DNA of 64,000 nucleotides from Cavia porcellus (taxonomy: Eukaryota > Chordata > Mammalia > Rodentia > Caviidae). Numbering within the stretch: the first letter of the stretch is position 1; the number at the start of each line of letters is the position of its first letter. The stretch covers positions 25,856,101 to 25,920,100 of the forward strand of contig NW_026947491.1 in assembly GCF_034190915.1 (NCBI RefSeq). The letters run 5' to 3'. Made by a program: the position numbers and the translations under genes. The notes under the pieces were generated by a model. It did not search any database, had not been told where the DNA came from, and saw only the letters and a list, made by a program, of their open reading frames with translations. Shown here piece after piece: positions 24,396 to 36,725 of the stretch.

Positions 24396-25092
24396 GACTG
24401 GGGTAGTCACTGTGGAAATCAGTATGGAGATTCCTCAAAGAGCTAGGACTGGAAGTACCATTCAGTCTACCTAGTCCCCTCCTGGGTGTTTTCCCACAAA
24501 AACTGAAAAGGTCATGTCATAGTGATGTATGTACACCCATGTTTATAGGAGCACAATTTGTAATAGCTAAATCTTGGAAACAACCAAAATGCCCATCAAC
24601 CGCAGAATGGATAAAGATGTGGTATTATATAATGGAATATTATTACTCAGCTACAAAAAGGATGATCTTGAGGCCTTTATAGGTAAATGGAGGCAACCTG
24701 AGACTATCCTCAAGTGAAATAAATCAGACTCACATTTGTAAATATCGTATCGTCTCTCTGGTATAAAAAAAATAATAAAAAACTGAAAGAGTAATAAGAT
24801 CCAAAATGTACAATAGATATTATAATAAGGAAAGGGAAAGAAAGTGCTCTAAAGGACACAACTGTATGTATAAATGTGGAAGATAACCATACTATTAAGT
24901 TTTTATTAATTTAGCAAACAGAATGGTTTGTGCTGTCATTGTCCACTGTTTATGCTTTGATTATGTAACTTGAACTAATTCTAAAACAACAATATGTAAT
25001 TTATTAACTAGTGATTTCTTTGTTATTTTTTTTCAAATTCTGTATTATTTCTACCTTGTTCTCTGTTTTGCTTTTTTCCTCTAAATAAAAAG
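24396..25092 (+). mobile_element. 5'-truncated L1 LINE with target-site duplication
   Basis: The sequence covers the last part of L1 ORF2 (GTGGAAATCAGTATGGAG, ATGTTTATAGGAGCACAATT, GGAAACAACCAAAATGCCC) and a 3'UTR ending AATAAAAAG. It is flanked by AAAAGTGAGCA[C/T]CTG at 24381-24395 and 25093-25107, a 15-bp duplication with one mismatch. It lies antisense to TMTC1 and is inactive. Confidence 0.9.
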
Positions 25093-28000
25093 AAAAGTGA
25101 GCATCTGATAGACAATGGGCGCAATGCAATCCTGACAGTGATCACCCAGAGCTAATGGAGAGACGATGGGTAAAAGACAACAGATTCCACCGGGCTCCAA
25201 CATGTCAGACACAAGCCACAAGTTTGGGACCCCTAAGCCACCTGCACTTCTGCTCAACTAACTACAAAATCTGGGCTTCTCACAGCTACCAGTTCCGTAA
25301 TTCATGAGAATGATCAAAAACGTAAGGAAATCCCTGTACTTATTATTACAGCTTGATTACAAAGGACCTTGACTTTCAGGTCAAGTCAACAGAAGAGACT
25401 CACAGCACAACATCTGGGAGACTCCCACATACAAACATCCTGTGGGTTCAGGATAACCCCCACCAGAAGCCCAAGCTCGTCCTAAGGTTGTTTTTATTGG
25501 GGCTTCACTGTGCAGACCCACTGCATCTCTGGCTGCATGAGGGACCTTAATCCCCAGCCCTCTCCTTTTCAGAGTGCTGGAAGGAAAGGCTTATATCACA
25601 TGGCTCAAAGTCCCCATTCTCGAATCAAGATGGGTCTTCCCAGCACGGCTGCTCCCCATCCTGAAACCATTTGGGATTTACCATGAATCACTTCCTCCTT
25701 AGCATAAACTTGGGAATAGTGGCCCCAGAAGTCTACCACAAAAATAAAGAAATTCTAATCACCTGGAAAATTCCAAGGGTCTCAAGGCTCCCCACCAGGA
25801 CCCCAACACAGAGACCAGACAAATTCTTATTGTGCAACACTAGAAGTCACAGTTAAATCTTTTAAGCAAGTAGTTTGAGATCCTTGTACTTCATTTGATC
25901 CAACAAAAAAATAGTATTTTATATCTACTGCACTAAAAAAAAGCCATTCCTAATTTAAAGTAGGGCACTCGCAGGATGAATTTTAGGTTCCTGGGAGCAG
26001 GACATGGACGGAACCCTTGTAATTCTGGATTTTGTCTCAAAGGTAAAACTGCTGTCTCTAGATTTGAATTTTGTGACAAGCATTCAACAACCATTTGTGC
26101 TTTAATGCCACCCGAGCAAAGGAAGATCCCACAGTGCCGAAGATTCTCATTCTCTAGGGAGTGACAGTCCCAGTGCGTTACAGGATCATCCCTGCAAGAA
26201 TCAAACTGTCCATAATCTCTCACTAAGCAAGATGCAACAGAATACCTCTAGAGGTTCCCAAGGAAATTGCTAATCTCTACTTCTCTTCTTGAAAGAAAAA
26301 AAAGAAGGTAAAGTAGGTAAACTTTAACTTCTTTGCATCTAAAAGAGTTCTGCATTCATAAAAATAACTTATTCACTTGGTTTGTTTTAGTTCTTTTGAA
26401 TGGGAAATAAATGCCAGTCCTTTTTTCTTTGGGGGGGGGGGACAGTAATTTCTGAGCCCTATTCTGTAGGCCCACAGAGTTCCAGGCACTAGAGAGATAA
26501 CTGGTACAGCTTCACAACATCCTGAGGGGTCATTAAAGCCAACAACAAAAAATGGTGCCACACAGCAATGAGGAACAAGAAGGCAAACAGGTGAGACGTG
26601 GAGTGACACATGAAGGAGCACTTGTGACTTCAGTCAGATGGCCAGGAAAGGCCTCCGTGCCACACCGACAGTGGAGCACAACAGGCCATCCATGCAACTG
26701 GCGAAGAAGAAACCACACGCACCAAGGACCCAGAAACCACGACCTGCCCTGTCCAGGAACAAGGGCTCCAGAAGGCCTGGGATGGACAGCCCAGAGGCCA
26801 GACAGGGAGCTGTGGGCCAGATCTGAGTGTTCTGTGGGATAGAATCATATCTCATCATTGGGAAACAGAATACTGACATTACCTCTGAATGATCACACAT
26901 TCCTCGTGCTACTTTTTTAGTGGAATGAGCACATATTTAAAGCCTGGAAAAAATAAGAATGTAATTCCAAAAGAAAACAAAGATGTATGTTGATTAAAAA
27001 AAAAAAAAAAAGACTGCTTCAGAAGGTGATTGCCAAGCCTTCATTCAGAGACACACTTGTAAAAGCCCCAGTGATCCAAAAATATATCTCTCTCATTCTC
27101 CATCCCGCCTAGCACACTTGTCTAAGCTTATCTTGTGTCTACAACACATCCTACCGGGCGATGGCCACAGCCACCTCCTCGGCAGTGCCTAAGATGACCT
27201 GAATTTGGAATAAAATTCCCAAAGGCTTTCTTGTTCTCATTCTTCTCTATAAAATCCTTACTGCTTCCAATTCTTTCAATTCTGTTTACGTTGGCTGTTT
27301 CCATCACTGAGTGTGTTGGGCAATTTGATCAAGCCCTAGACCATCTTCTAGGTCTCATACAACATATTTAACGAACTCACTGGCCTTGGAGTACAACAGC
27401 TGTCACAAAATGAAGTGACATCCCACAGAGGTCAAGTCAAAATGGACAGAACCAAAAGTAACGCTCCACCACTTCTCTTAGTGAGCGATGAAGGCTAATG
27501 CTTTATTTCTATGGTTGGCACATTGCTCATGACTAAAAGATGCAAACTACTGCAAAGAAACTCAAAATCAAACAGTAAAGTGCTGCAAATTCTTACAGCT
27601 GCACATATTAAGATAGTCTATTTTTTAGCTCTGACATTTTAAACCACCCACTTCTCTCTTATGGTTTACATTATCACCAAAAGCCTTTGGTAAAGTAAAA
27701 CTTTGTAGCAAACTATGATCTAATAGCCTAAGCATGGAAGAGAATCATGAGTATAAGGTCCTTTTATTTACCTTAATTTCCCTGTTTTTAACATCACAGA
27801 CTCCTTGGTTCTTCCTTATAAAGCTGATCTCTCTGGCTTACCGCACAGAAAGACAGTTAACAATTCTGCAGGAGCATCTTCCCAAGAGGAAAGGGAGAAG
27901 ATCAAATTAATAACCTAAGTACTTTTTAAATCAACCAGAACCTTTTGAGAAAGGGGCAGTTCTAGGAATCAAGGGTTTTGGTACTGCATCAATTCAGTAT

Positions 28001-29229
28001 TCACAATGTAGCTTGATGCTTCCCCCAGAATTTAGACCTGCAAACAGGTCATGGCCAGTCAGGAACAAAGCAACAGAGTAAAAAAGGTTACTGCTGCAGA
28101 TTAAGTTTTCACAGATGTTCTAATTCTGCTCTACTATGATCTAAAAATATTCCTGCATGCCCTTGTACACAGTCTTATGAAAAGAATGAATGTCAGGTTT
28201 GATTAGAAATAGAAATTCATCCGAGTTCTACATTTACTCAAAGGAATGCTTCATTTTTATCACTTAGAGCTTGGCTAGGAAAACACAACACCAGGAATGA
28301 TTCAGAAGAAAAGGATTTGCTATGCAGCACTGTCTTTTCACAGTGCTGGGAGCTGCTTAGAGCGCCTGTTAAGTTGGAAATGTCTGTACAGGAAGATTGG
28401 GTCAGCAGGGCAGCCACTCCAGAAGGAGGAAAAGGGATGAGCTGGACCCCACAGGGTGAGTAGGGAACACACACCAGTTTCTAGCAGCTGCTGAAGCTCA
28501 ACCAAATGATGAGAATGGCCTGCAAAATCTCTGGTTCTCTTCTCCCGCACAGCCTGACACACCTGTACCAGCTGTGCAGGCAGTCCTGGAGAAAGAGGAA
28601 GGGCCTGGCTCAGCTGCTGCTCTCCACCTGCAAGGCAGCCAGGACTCTGCAACCACCTGTGCGGTCTGAGTGTGACCACAGCTACTCTGCTTCCACCTTC
28701 CAAATCCCACGGAAAATGCCTCTGAGGCCAGCCCAAAGGTGGCAGGGTAATCCTGGGAAGGGAGTTTCTAGGGAAGTTAATTCTAACTTTACACTGAAGG
28801 AGCATAAAGTCACCATATTCTGGTAAGCTATCTTCCTCTTTCACTAACCGGTACCCCCAAAACTGGTAAAAAGCAGATGCTCCGATTACCTATTTCCTCT
28901 TTCCAACTTCAGCTCATTCCCTATGTGAGAAGCATGATTAGCACCTCAACACATGAGCAAGCACTTTGACTGTTCATTAATACACATGCAAAACACCTCT
29001 ACTGCAAAAGCCTTATCCTATCAATTATGTTTACTCCTAAGGGAGATTTCAGCTCTCAGCACTTGTGACATACGTCCGATGAATCAAAGATGACAAACTC
29101 ATTTTTAATGAAGTTTGAGTTTTACACTGGGAAAGACCATGGGAGAACAAAATTATAAGCTATGGAATGGAAAAAAGTAATTTGTCATCCACATACTTGA
29201 AAAGGGACATGTACTTAAGCAAAAGATCA

Positions 29230-29960
29230 TCAAAACTCAACATTTTAAAAATCCACTTTGAAAATAGACAAATGACAGAAAGTCATATTTAACAAAGAGA
29301 CTACACAGAGCACAAATCAACATGTAGAAAGACATTCAACATTGTTAGCCACTAGGGAAACAAAACTAAATGGAGTGTGGTACCACCACACAATTGTCAG
29401 ATGGCTATAACAAAAAACCACAACAGCTGGGTGCGGTAGCATATGCATATAATCCCAGTACTCAAACAGAAGGATCACAAGCCCAAGTCCAACATGGGCA
29501 ACTCTAAGAACCCAAATCAGAAACAAAGAAAATTAAAAGGAGTGTGGCATTTTTAGACATTTTCCTTGAAAAAAAATGTACAAGCAATTGAATGTTTACA
29601 TTAGCTTTGTTTTAATAGCCATAAAATGGAAGCAACCCAGATTCCTTAATACAGTGATTGGTCAAGCACACTGTGGTATATACCCCGACAATGGGATACT
29701 ACTCACCAATAAAAAGGAACAAACTATTCATACTTGCAACAACTTAATGAAACTCCAGAACTGTGCCCAAGACAAAAAAAAAGTCTCAATAAATTGCACA
29801 CTACATGATTCCACTTACACAGCACTAAAATGACAAAGTTACAGAGACAGAGAATTCATGTTTGTTATGGATTAGCGTGGGGGTTTATAGATAGTGTGAC
29901 AGGGAAGCAGGAGGTATCCTTGAAAGGGAACTGTTGCATCTCTTGACTATGTGGTAGCCA
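29230..29960 (+). mobile_element. Ancient L1 fragment, interrupted by a B1 SINE
   Basis: Plus-strand text such as AATGGAGTGTGGTACCACC, ACTGTGGTATATACCCCGAC and CACTACATGATTCCACTTAC follows the 3' end of old mammalian L1 ORF2. A B1-like SINE at 29427-29530 interrupts it. A repetitive AT-rich patch with ACTAAATATATACTTA units follows (29980-30060). Confidence 0.75.
29427..29530 (+). mobile_element. B1-like SINE inside old L1
   Basis: It reads AGCTGGGTGCGGTAGCATAT, then ATAATCCCAGTACTC and a degenerate remainder ending in an A-rich stretch. The layout matches the 7SL-derived B1 right up to the tail. Its position splits L1-like sequence on both sides. Confidence 0.7.
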
Positions 29961-30656
29961 CAGAAATCTCCATGGGATAACTAAATATGTACTTACAAAG
30001 GATCTAAATATATACTTAGGAGAGATACTAAATATATACTTACTAAGAACTAAATATATATTTACAAAGGTCATAAAAAGTGTATGTGGAAAACCAGTGA
30101 AATCTGAGTTAAAGCACTAGTAATCTGTATCATTATCAGCTTCATGCTTGTAATATTATAGTTATGCAAAATGTTACCTTGGTAGAAAATGAATAAAGGA
30201 CTAACAGGGTTTCTATGCCATCACTCACAACTGCACAGGAATGTACAATTTTCTCAAAAAAGGGTTTTGCAGTAAGTCTGACGTTTGAAAATATTTTGTT
30301 CAAACAAGCATAATTTAAGACATAGTTCAACTGGACTGCCTAAGTTTAAAGGGCCAATTGAACTGTTTTCAACTATTTCAAATAAAAACTGTAAAGATAT
30401 ATTTACATGAAGTGTCTAGTTAAATGTGTAGTGCATACTGGACATATAAAAGATGAGATTTCGTCCTTCCTTGCATATTTTGAGGTCAGGTGGGTCTAAA
30501 CTCACCTATAGCCCCCAACTCCCCACACCACTCTAAAGCTTTCCCTTAGATGAGGGAGCATGCTGAGACACTGTTCCTACTCAACACTGGTGAACACTGA
30601 AGCTTTGCTACCTTCTCATTGTTGCATTGCTTTCTAGATTAGCAACTCAACTGTCT

Positions 30657-30660
<4 letters not shown>

Positions 30661-30700
<40 letters not shown>
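30661..30700. repeat. (CA)20 microsatellite
   Basis: Twenty uninterrupted CA units in TMTC1 intron 1. Length and purity make it a likely polymorphic marker. Confidence 0.97.
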
Positions 30701-30702
<2 letters not shown>

Positions 30703-32103
30703 GCAAGCCAGCAAGCTGATCTTTCCCAGCAAGTCCTATCAAAAGAGCAGTCCTTTCAGAAGCCAAGGTGCCTTATACTAGCATCCATTACCAGTGTGAA
30801 CAGCTTGCTGTCCCCTGCTCTGTCCCTTCTCCACCATCACCCCTGCTAACTTTCCACTTCACCACTGACCTTCCCTCCTCCCTCCACAACCCTGCACCCC
30901 AGCCTTCTCTGTCCCTGCCATCTGTGACAAACTTTAAAATTCTCAAGCATCAACCTCATGCTGAAAACATTATTCCTATCCCTCCAGCAATAGCCCTGAC
31001 CCTTTAAAAGGGAAAATGCTCAGACCAAGGACCAGGATGGTTCCTGTGGCCCATAAATTCAGCACACTTTACCTTAGGTACCTCCAGGACTTCAACCCTC
31101 ATGGAATACGTGAAAATTCAGGTCCACTTAAACGTAAAACATTTATATCTATGCTGTCTACAGCCACTTTAAGAAACGTCTGGAAAACTGAAAATTAGAG
31201 ATCAGTAGAATTCGTGGAGAGGAAAATTATATTCAGAGTCGAATGCATAATTTTCTCACTCTCTTTCAACCATTAAACTTTAAGGGTAGGAATCAAGTGG
31301 AAGTCCCACCGAGTGTTGCCAACCGCCACTGCTTCCTTCTTGAAGTCAGGAGCCACCTGTCATCGCATCATCCCAGTCGGACAGCTTCCTCAAATACTCA
31401 TAACCTTAACTACGGGCTCCTCCTACACCCAGCGGGGAAGAATCAGAACGCGGATAAACGCGAGCCTCGTGAGCCCGTCTCTCTGCCAGTTCTGTGCGCG
31501 CCGGCGGCGGTTCAAACGCGGCGCGGAGCCAGCCGGCAGCGAGTCCGCACCTCCAGCGCCCGCTCCCGCCACAGAGGCAGCCAGCTCTGGGAATCCTGCA
31601 GAACACCCACCGGCGGAAGCCTGGCGTGCTCTGGGCTTCCCTTACTCCTCTCGCACAGAAATGCTGAATCATGACTCCGGGGTGTAAAAGAAAAACTCTC
31701 TCTGCCGGACCCCGGGACTGCATTCGCTCGCCTGCATCCCTGAGTGGAGGCGCGGAGCCGCGGTGTGGCGAGGCCGGGAGGTCGCGCAGCCTGAGCCCGG
31801 GAAGTCCGCCCCCTCTAGGCTCCTGGGACGCGTCCCCCACCCTCGCTGCCCTCCCTGCGGAGTCGCCCCCGCCGCCGCGCTCGGGAACCGCCGGGTCCCT
31901 CGGCATGGGGCGGGGCGCGGGGACCCATCGCAGCCCGCAGCGCCGGGGAGCCGAGCGCACCCTGGGCAGCCCGCTCCCACGCCGGCGCGCACCCGGGCAG
32001 GCGCTACGGTCCGCCGGGAAGGGGGCGTGGGACGCGGGGCGACGGGCAGCACAGCAGGCGCCCGAACTTCGCCGCAGCCGCCGCCGGGGCGCGAGGCACT
32101 CAC

Positions 32104-32384
32104 TTGAAGGTGAGGACGCACAGCGGCCGGTAGGACTTGTGGCTGGTGTTCTCGGCCATGCCCTTGCCCCAGAAGTCGTTGGCGAAGACGCCCCAGCGCA
32201 GGGGGGCGCCGGGCCGCACGTCGGGGTTGTGCACGATCGCCCACACGTCGTCGTGCACGAACTCGCCGCGCAGTGAGCGGCCGAAGCACAGGCAGCTCGC
32301 CCCGGCCAGCAGCGCCGCGGCCCCGGCCGACGCCAGCCCGCAGCCCGGCCGCCTGCAGCGCGCGCGGCCCCCGCCGGCCCCCAT
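32104..32384 (-). CDS. TMTC1: TMTC1 exon 1, coding part with start codon
   Basis: The exon codes for 93 residues plus two bases of the next codon, starting M-G-A-G-G-G and ending V-L-T-F. The donor AA|GTGAGT follows at 32103. A hydrophobic first transmembrane segment covers about residues 15-34 (ALLAGASCLCF). The following luminal loop has F-V-H-D-D-V-W, whose acidic pair (Asp45, Asp46) is in the place where GT-C-fold mannosyltransferases keep catalytic acidic residues. The stretch N-D-F-W-G-K-G-M and S-H-K-S-Y-R-P-L is a TMTC hallmark. I chose the ATG at 32384 for its purine at -3, G at +4 and its distance from the first membrane segment. The frame stays open upstream to 32768, so a longer N-terminus is not formally excluded. 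Confidence 0.93.
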
Positions 32385-32573
32385 CGCGTCCCCGCCGCCG
32401 CCGCCCCGGCCGCGCCCGCACGTCTGGCATCCTCCCCCGCCGGGGCCGGGCGGCGCGGGGCAGCGGGAGGCGGGCTCGGCTCGGAGCGGCGGCAGCCGGC
32501 CCCGCGCTCGCGGCGCCGCGGACTTGGCCCGGCTGCGGGTAAACAGCGCCCCGCCCGCGGCCGCCGCCGCCCC

Positions 32574-32607
32574 ACTGCGCATGCCCGCCCCGCCCCCGTC
32601 CCGCCCC
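32574..32607 (-). promoter_or_regulatory. NRF1-like site and GC boxes
   Basis: The plus strand shows TGCGCATGC (32576-32584), close to the NRF1 consensus, followed directly by clustered CCGCCCC boxes (32584-32607) that fit Sp1/KLF factors. They lie about 190-225 bp upstream of the TMTC1 start codon, a plausible core promoter. Factor binding is inferred from motif only. Confidence 0.55.
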
Positions 32608-33668
32608 CTGCCCTCCCCGCGCCCCCGGCTCCCGCACCTGCGGCTGGGGCGGACATGTGGACCCCGGCCGGCGCGCTGCAGGACGGCGCCCCCCGCCGGG
32701 CCGCCACGTCCATCGGAGCCGGACTCTGAGCCAGGGAGGCGGGAGGCGCTGCCCGCGGGTGCGGCCATCTACACGACAGGTGTCCCCGGGGGACCGAGGT
32801 TCCACTGGGGTTTGGATGCGGATCAGGCTTCCAAGCATTTCTCCTTTTTCACGGAAACTCCTAAATGGCTTTGGGAGACGCTAAACGCATTACTTTTCCC
32901 TCCTGTCTAACTGGAGCTTTTGGGTCCCCCTGTGGGTGTTTGAAATTTCTGCTTCTGTTCAGTCAATCTTCTAAATAAAAATAAAAACACACACTAAAAC
33001 CTCTGCTAAGGCCTTAGGTATAGGCTCCGTAACTTTCTTATACTATGTAAGTAAATTAGACAATCCCAGACTGATCACAACTAGCATTTCAACAGAATTG
33101 AAAAGTCACTATGATTTTTCAACCCTCATTCGGCTTGCAAATTCCTTACTGAAGTCACTGGGAATTTGATACATCCATGTAGAAGAACCTAAAAACAAAG
33201 TTATTTTATTCCTATCCTATCAAAGTTCTTTAAAAGTGCATTGGTCTCAAAATAAAATATAAAGCAGAACTTGTTCTGTCTGAACCTTGGTGTGAAGAGG
33301 GCAGCAAGGTTTTGGGGGCTTTTTGGGTGTTGTTTTAAGACAAAACCAAACAGTTGAAAACAAATTAAGCATTTTCCAAAGCAGCGTGTATTTTACCCTT
33401 TTCACTTTTTTTGTTTTTGTTTTGTTTTTGATAAAAATAAAGTTAGTAAATGAGAACTGAAACTGGAAATCCTGAACACCTAATGTTTTTATCTTTTTTT
33501 AAAGCCTTTTGACACTTGTTAAATATCAATACCCAGACCTCACACATACCAAAACCTCTCATTTCTGCACCCAACACACTACAGATTTTCCTCTTCGCTT
33601 AATAAAGGTATATAATAAGCACATGCTCTGTACCACAATGTGCAGAGCTGAGTTGGATGGATGACCAA

Positions 33669-33671
<3 letters not shown>

Positions 33672-33710
<39 letters not shown>
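33672..33710. repeat. (GT)n microsatellite
   Basis: About 19 uninterrupted GT units upstream of TMTC1. Confidence 0.95.
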
Positions 33711-33711
<1 letters not shown>

Positions 33712-33912
33712 ATGCACGCCCCATGCCATGTTACCACCATAAAAGTTAAGCTTTCTAATTTAACAGCCAACTACTGAAACGGTCCTGCAAAAATAGTGTA
33801 ACATGGGTGTAACATATTATCATTGATAGGTTAACATGTCAGTCTTACCTATAATTAATGGATTTCTGGGAAAGTACCTTAACCCAATAGAGAGACTAGG
33901 GTAATAGATTTT

Positions 33913-34106
33913 TTTCAAGCTCTAGATTTGAACCCAGGTCTGTCCTGAAGCATACTAAGCAAGCCTTCTACCACTGAGCTAGACCTCCAGCCCTTTGTTT
34001 GAGACAGGATCTAGATAATTGCCCAGGCTTGTCCTGAACCTGCAGTCCTCTGCCTCAGCCTCCCCAGTGGCTGGAATTACAGGCCTATGTCACCTTGCCC
34101 GGCCAA
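33913..34106 (-). mobile_element. B1-ID fusion SINE with target-site duplication
   Basis: On the plus strand an inverted ID half (GATTTGAACCCAGGTC; CCACTGAGCTAGACCTCCAG) leads into an inverted B1 half (TTTGAGACAGGATCT, GCCCAGGC, TGGCTGGAATTACAGG). A perfect 11-bp duplication TAATAGATTTT flanks it (33902-33912, 34107-34117). Confidence 0.92.
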
Positions 34107-34433
34107 TAATAGATTTTCATAGAAAGCCAAGTGCCCCACCCCGGTCACCCTTACTTCACTTCGCTAAAAAGCACAACCCCTCCCACCCCTTCTCTTCTGA
34201 GCTGTTTTTCTGTAGTTGAAAGCAGGCTCAGCACTGTCCAGGACAACAGAGAGACATGAAGCACTAAGAGCTAAGACCCCAAAGTGATAAAGGGAAGAAG
34301 TGACAGGAACCCTGCACTAGGGATCCAGGTTTCGCAGCTTAGTGCTGCACTGCACACCCCTGCAGATCCAGTGGCATCTCCATCCTGTTTACTTCTGGTG
34401 ATGAATTTGGCATTAACTCAACATGAGGAGGAT

Positions 34434-34706
34434 CCTGGATTTATGATGGTTCCACTTATGGTTCTTCAGCTTTACCATGGGAAAAAGCAATGCACATTCA
34501 GCAGAAATCAGACATAATTTTCTTGAAACTAGTAGTTAGCCACCTAATGGCAAGAGCAGACACCCCTGTGTGGTGCTGTTATCATGTTAGATGTATTCAT
34601 TGTGTTTCAACTTATGCTATCCGCGTTTTGTTTTTTGTTTTTTATACCCGCAGTTTACAATGCCCTGATTAGATGCAACTCCTTTGTAAGTCAAGGAGCA
34701 TCTGTA
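34434..34706 (-). mobile_element. Tigger-family DNA transposon remnant
   Basis: The segment starts GGATTTATGATGGTTCCACT and ends GTAAGTCAAGGAGCATCTGTA-like, matching from memory a mammalian-wide non-autonomous Tigger whose ends read ACTTACGATGG and AGGAGCATCTGTA. There is no transposase frame. Family name, orientation and exact limits are uncertain. Confidence 0.5.
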
Positions 34707-34952
34707 GTGAGATACCTCAACTTTTCTCAAGTATGAACCAGTAAATGAATTTTTACAAAATTGATTCCTGTGTAAGTTCCTCACTTCCTGTATTACAGGA
34801 AAGTTGTAGAAGCATCAAAGTCAGAGAAGTTCACATTGATACGCCAGTCCATCAGGCCCAGTTTCTCTTTCTCTTTTGATGTAAAACACTCGTGTTGGCT
34901 AAAAAGGGGGCCCAAAAAGAAGAGAGATGTAATTCTTCTCCTTAGACTCTGA

Positions 34953-35029
34953 CTTTTTTTTTTTTTCTAAACTCATGAGCTCACGCTTGCCTGGCAGGCA
35001 CTTACACCACTGAGCTAGCTCCCCGACCC
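34953..35029 (-). mobile_element. ID SINE with target-site duplication
   Basis: On the minus strand it starts GGGTCGGGGAGCTAGCTCAG and carries the CCTGCCAGGCAAGC core seen in the copy at 1021, with the B box eroded. The T-run at 34953-34966 is its A-tail. Flanks share AGACTCTGA (34944-34952, 35030-35038). Confidence 0.85.
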
Positions 35030-35521
35030 AGACTCTGATTATTCTTACAGGTGTGGTAATTAGAGGAAAGCTATTCTAAGATATCCATGGTCTGCTTAGA
35101 GCAATCAGGAGCATAAATTACCCTATAGAGGTGCCTCTCCGAAGTGCCTACATGTTAAGTCAATCATGCAGGTTAAAGCACCACAGCCCTGAAAGAGAGT
35201 AGCAGGAGCTAAAAATAAAGGCAATAAGATATTTTAATAAAACAAATTTCAAGTAACTTCAGACAGACTCTGCTTAGCCAAAGTTTGGTCAGGCTTCTTA
35301 GCCTTCTTTTAGGTCCTTAACAAAGAAATACTTCCTTGTGAAGCTCGCTTCTAGCAAGGAACCCTGCTGCATCAGTTTGGCGATGACCTTCTGCCCTCAC
35401 TCTCACTGTCTTATCCTCCATGGCCTGGCAGTGGTGGCTGTCCACCCTGACTGTCTCAGCAAGAATCCTGTTAGGTCAGTTTACCTCCATCATTGCTATT
35501 AATTTATTTTGTTCCTTCCTT

Positions 35522-35693
35522 CTGTACTAGGGTTGAACCTAAGGAACATTAAGCTATATCTCTAGCCTTTTTTTATTTTTTGATTTTGGGACAGAATCTT
35601 GCTAAGTTGCCCAGACTGGACTTGAACTTGAGCTCCTCCTGCCTCAGCCTCCTGCATAGCTGGGATTGCAAGTGTATGCTACCATGCCCAGCC
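35522..35693 (-). mobile_element. B1-ID fusion SINE
   Basis: The plus strand shows the inverted ID half (CTAGGGTTGAACCTAAGG), the T-rich linker and the inverted B1 half (TTGGGACAGAATCTTGCTAA, CCCAGACTGGACTTGAAC, GCTGGGATTGCAAG). Confidence 0.85.
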
Positions 35694-36407
35694 CTCGTGT
35701 CTAGTAAGATTTCACTTATGGACCCTCCTGGCCTGCTCTTTAGCTTAAATTTCTACTTCTCCATGGTGAATTCAGAGGACTCTTTGTCCTCCACACCAAG
35801 GTTCCACTACTGCACTGTGGTCCTGAGTGAATTTGGCCTTACTATGCTGTAACAATGACCGTAGAGTGAATTCTTTAACACTTCCCACTGTGCTTTTTTA
35901 GCCTACTGACACATTCTGTTCATGTATATCCTAGATAAAAGATCAAATAAAATATTACAAAGGCAGAAATCCATCAACATTACTTGTAACATAATTTATA
36001 TTAAAATAATTTCGTTGGCTAGGTATTTTAATATTACCTGCCCTTACAGAAAAGTGGAAAAGAGAACAAGAAAATTCAAGTCACCCCACTATCTGTGGGC
36101 CCGGAGTATAAAGGGCAGCCTGTGCTGGTGGAAGCCAGCCCCATGCCTTCGAGCTGTTGCACAGGCTGAGGAGGTGGCTGTGGCCAATGTTGAGCTCAGA
36201 CTGGTAAAAACAGAAGCTAGGTGGGGGCCAGAGGAAAAGAGGCACTCTTCACTGGCTTCCTCTCCTGTCCCTGGAGCCCATGTCTACAGCCCCTTCACAA
36301 CATCCAAAATAAAGAACACTAAAAACTATGTGTAAGCTTGCATTTTCTGTTGCTCAGACAATAAACTTGTGAACATATTACTATCAGATGAAAGCACACA
36401 TAGGTAC

Positions 36408-36673
36408 TGTCTTAGTAACTTTTCTGCTTGCTGGGACAAAATTTTAGAAACTCAAAATAGAAGAAAAAAATATTTATTTTAACTCACTGTGTGTGGGGGT
36501 TTCAGTCCAGGTAGCTGGCTCCCAGGCCAGCACCGCCTAGGAGCACTGCAGAGGAGACATAGTCCATGCAGGGCAGGCAGAAAGCAGCAGGCTGCTCTTC
36601 CCTCCTGTCCCTCTCCCTCCAAGCTGTAAGCCTATGGTCATTGCAACTCACACCCTAGGCAGGGCTTCCATTG

Positions 36674-36675
<2 letters not shown>
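36408..36675 (-). mobile_element. MaLR-type solo LTR, 3' portion (split by young L1)
   Basis: Together with 43792-43929 this forms one LTR of about 406 bp. On the minus strand it starts TGTTATGGTTTGTATTTAGA and ends GTTACTAAGACA, so TG...CA ends are kept. A 5-bp duplication GGTAC flanks the rebuilt LTR (36403-36407, 43930-43934), the size expected for ERVL/MaLR elements. The young L1 inserted into it, duplicating AGGGCTTCCATTGTC. Confidence 0.85.

Positions 36676-36723
<48 letters not shown>

Positions 36724-36725
<2 letters not shown>

Larger units (their letters stand above)
18335..32103 (-). other. TMTC1: TMTC1 intron 1
   Basis: A 13.8-kb intron bounded by a GTGAGT donor (32103-32098) and a TTTTTTACAG acceptor (ends 18335). 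Phase is 2. It contains a B1-ID SINE, a Tigger-like MITE, a truncated L1, an old L1 with an embedded B1, a CA microsatellite and, at its start, part of the CpG island. The stretches 18335-20630, 20825-24120, 25108-29225 and 29965-31420 otherwise look like unique sequence without genes. A weak ancient L1-like patch around 19990-20135 is too diverged to delimit. Confidence 0.9.
31430..32770 (-). promoter_or_regulatory. TMTC1: CpG-island promoter of TMTC1
   Basis: About 1.3 kb of very GC- and CpG-rich sequence surrounds exon 1, in contrast to AT-rich flanks. There is no obvious TATA box upstream of the start codon; GC boxes and an NRF1-like site lie about 190-225 bp upstream, as is usual for a dispersed CpG-island promoter. 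Long open frames on both strands here are a by-product of the base composition. The exact transcription start cannot be read from sequence alone. Confidence 0.85.
32771..36407. other. Upstream flank of TMTC1, no gene recognised
   Basis: AT-rich intergenic sequence with a GT microsatellite, two B1-ID SINEs, one ID SINE and a Tigger-like remnant (listed separately). No exon-like or conserved coding segment was seen. Confidence 0.6.

Noticed and set aside
31406..32838. Several long open frames on both strands over the CpG island (up to about 435 codons)
   Set aside because: They are rich in Ala, Arg, Gly and Pro, overlap each other in different frames, and arise from GC-rich sequence with few stop codons. 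Only the TMTC1 frame has family similarity and splice sites.
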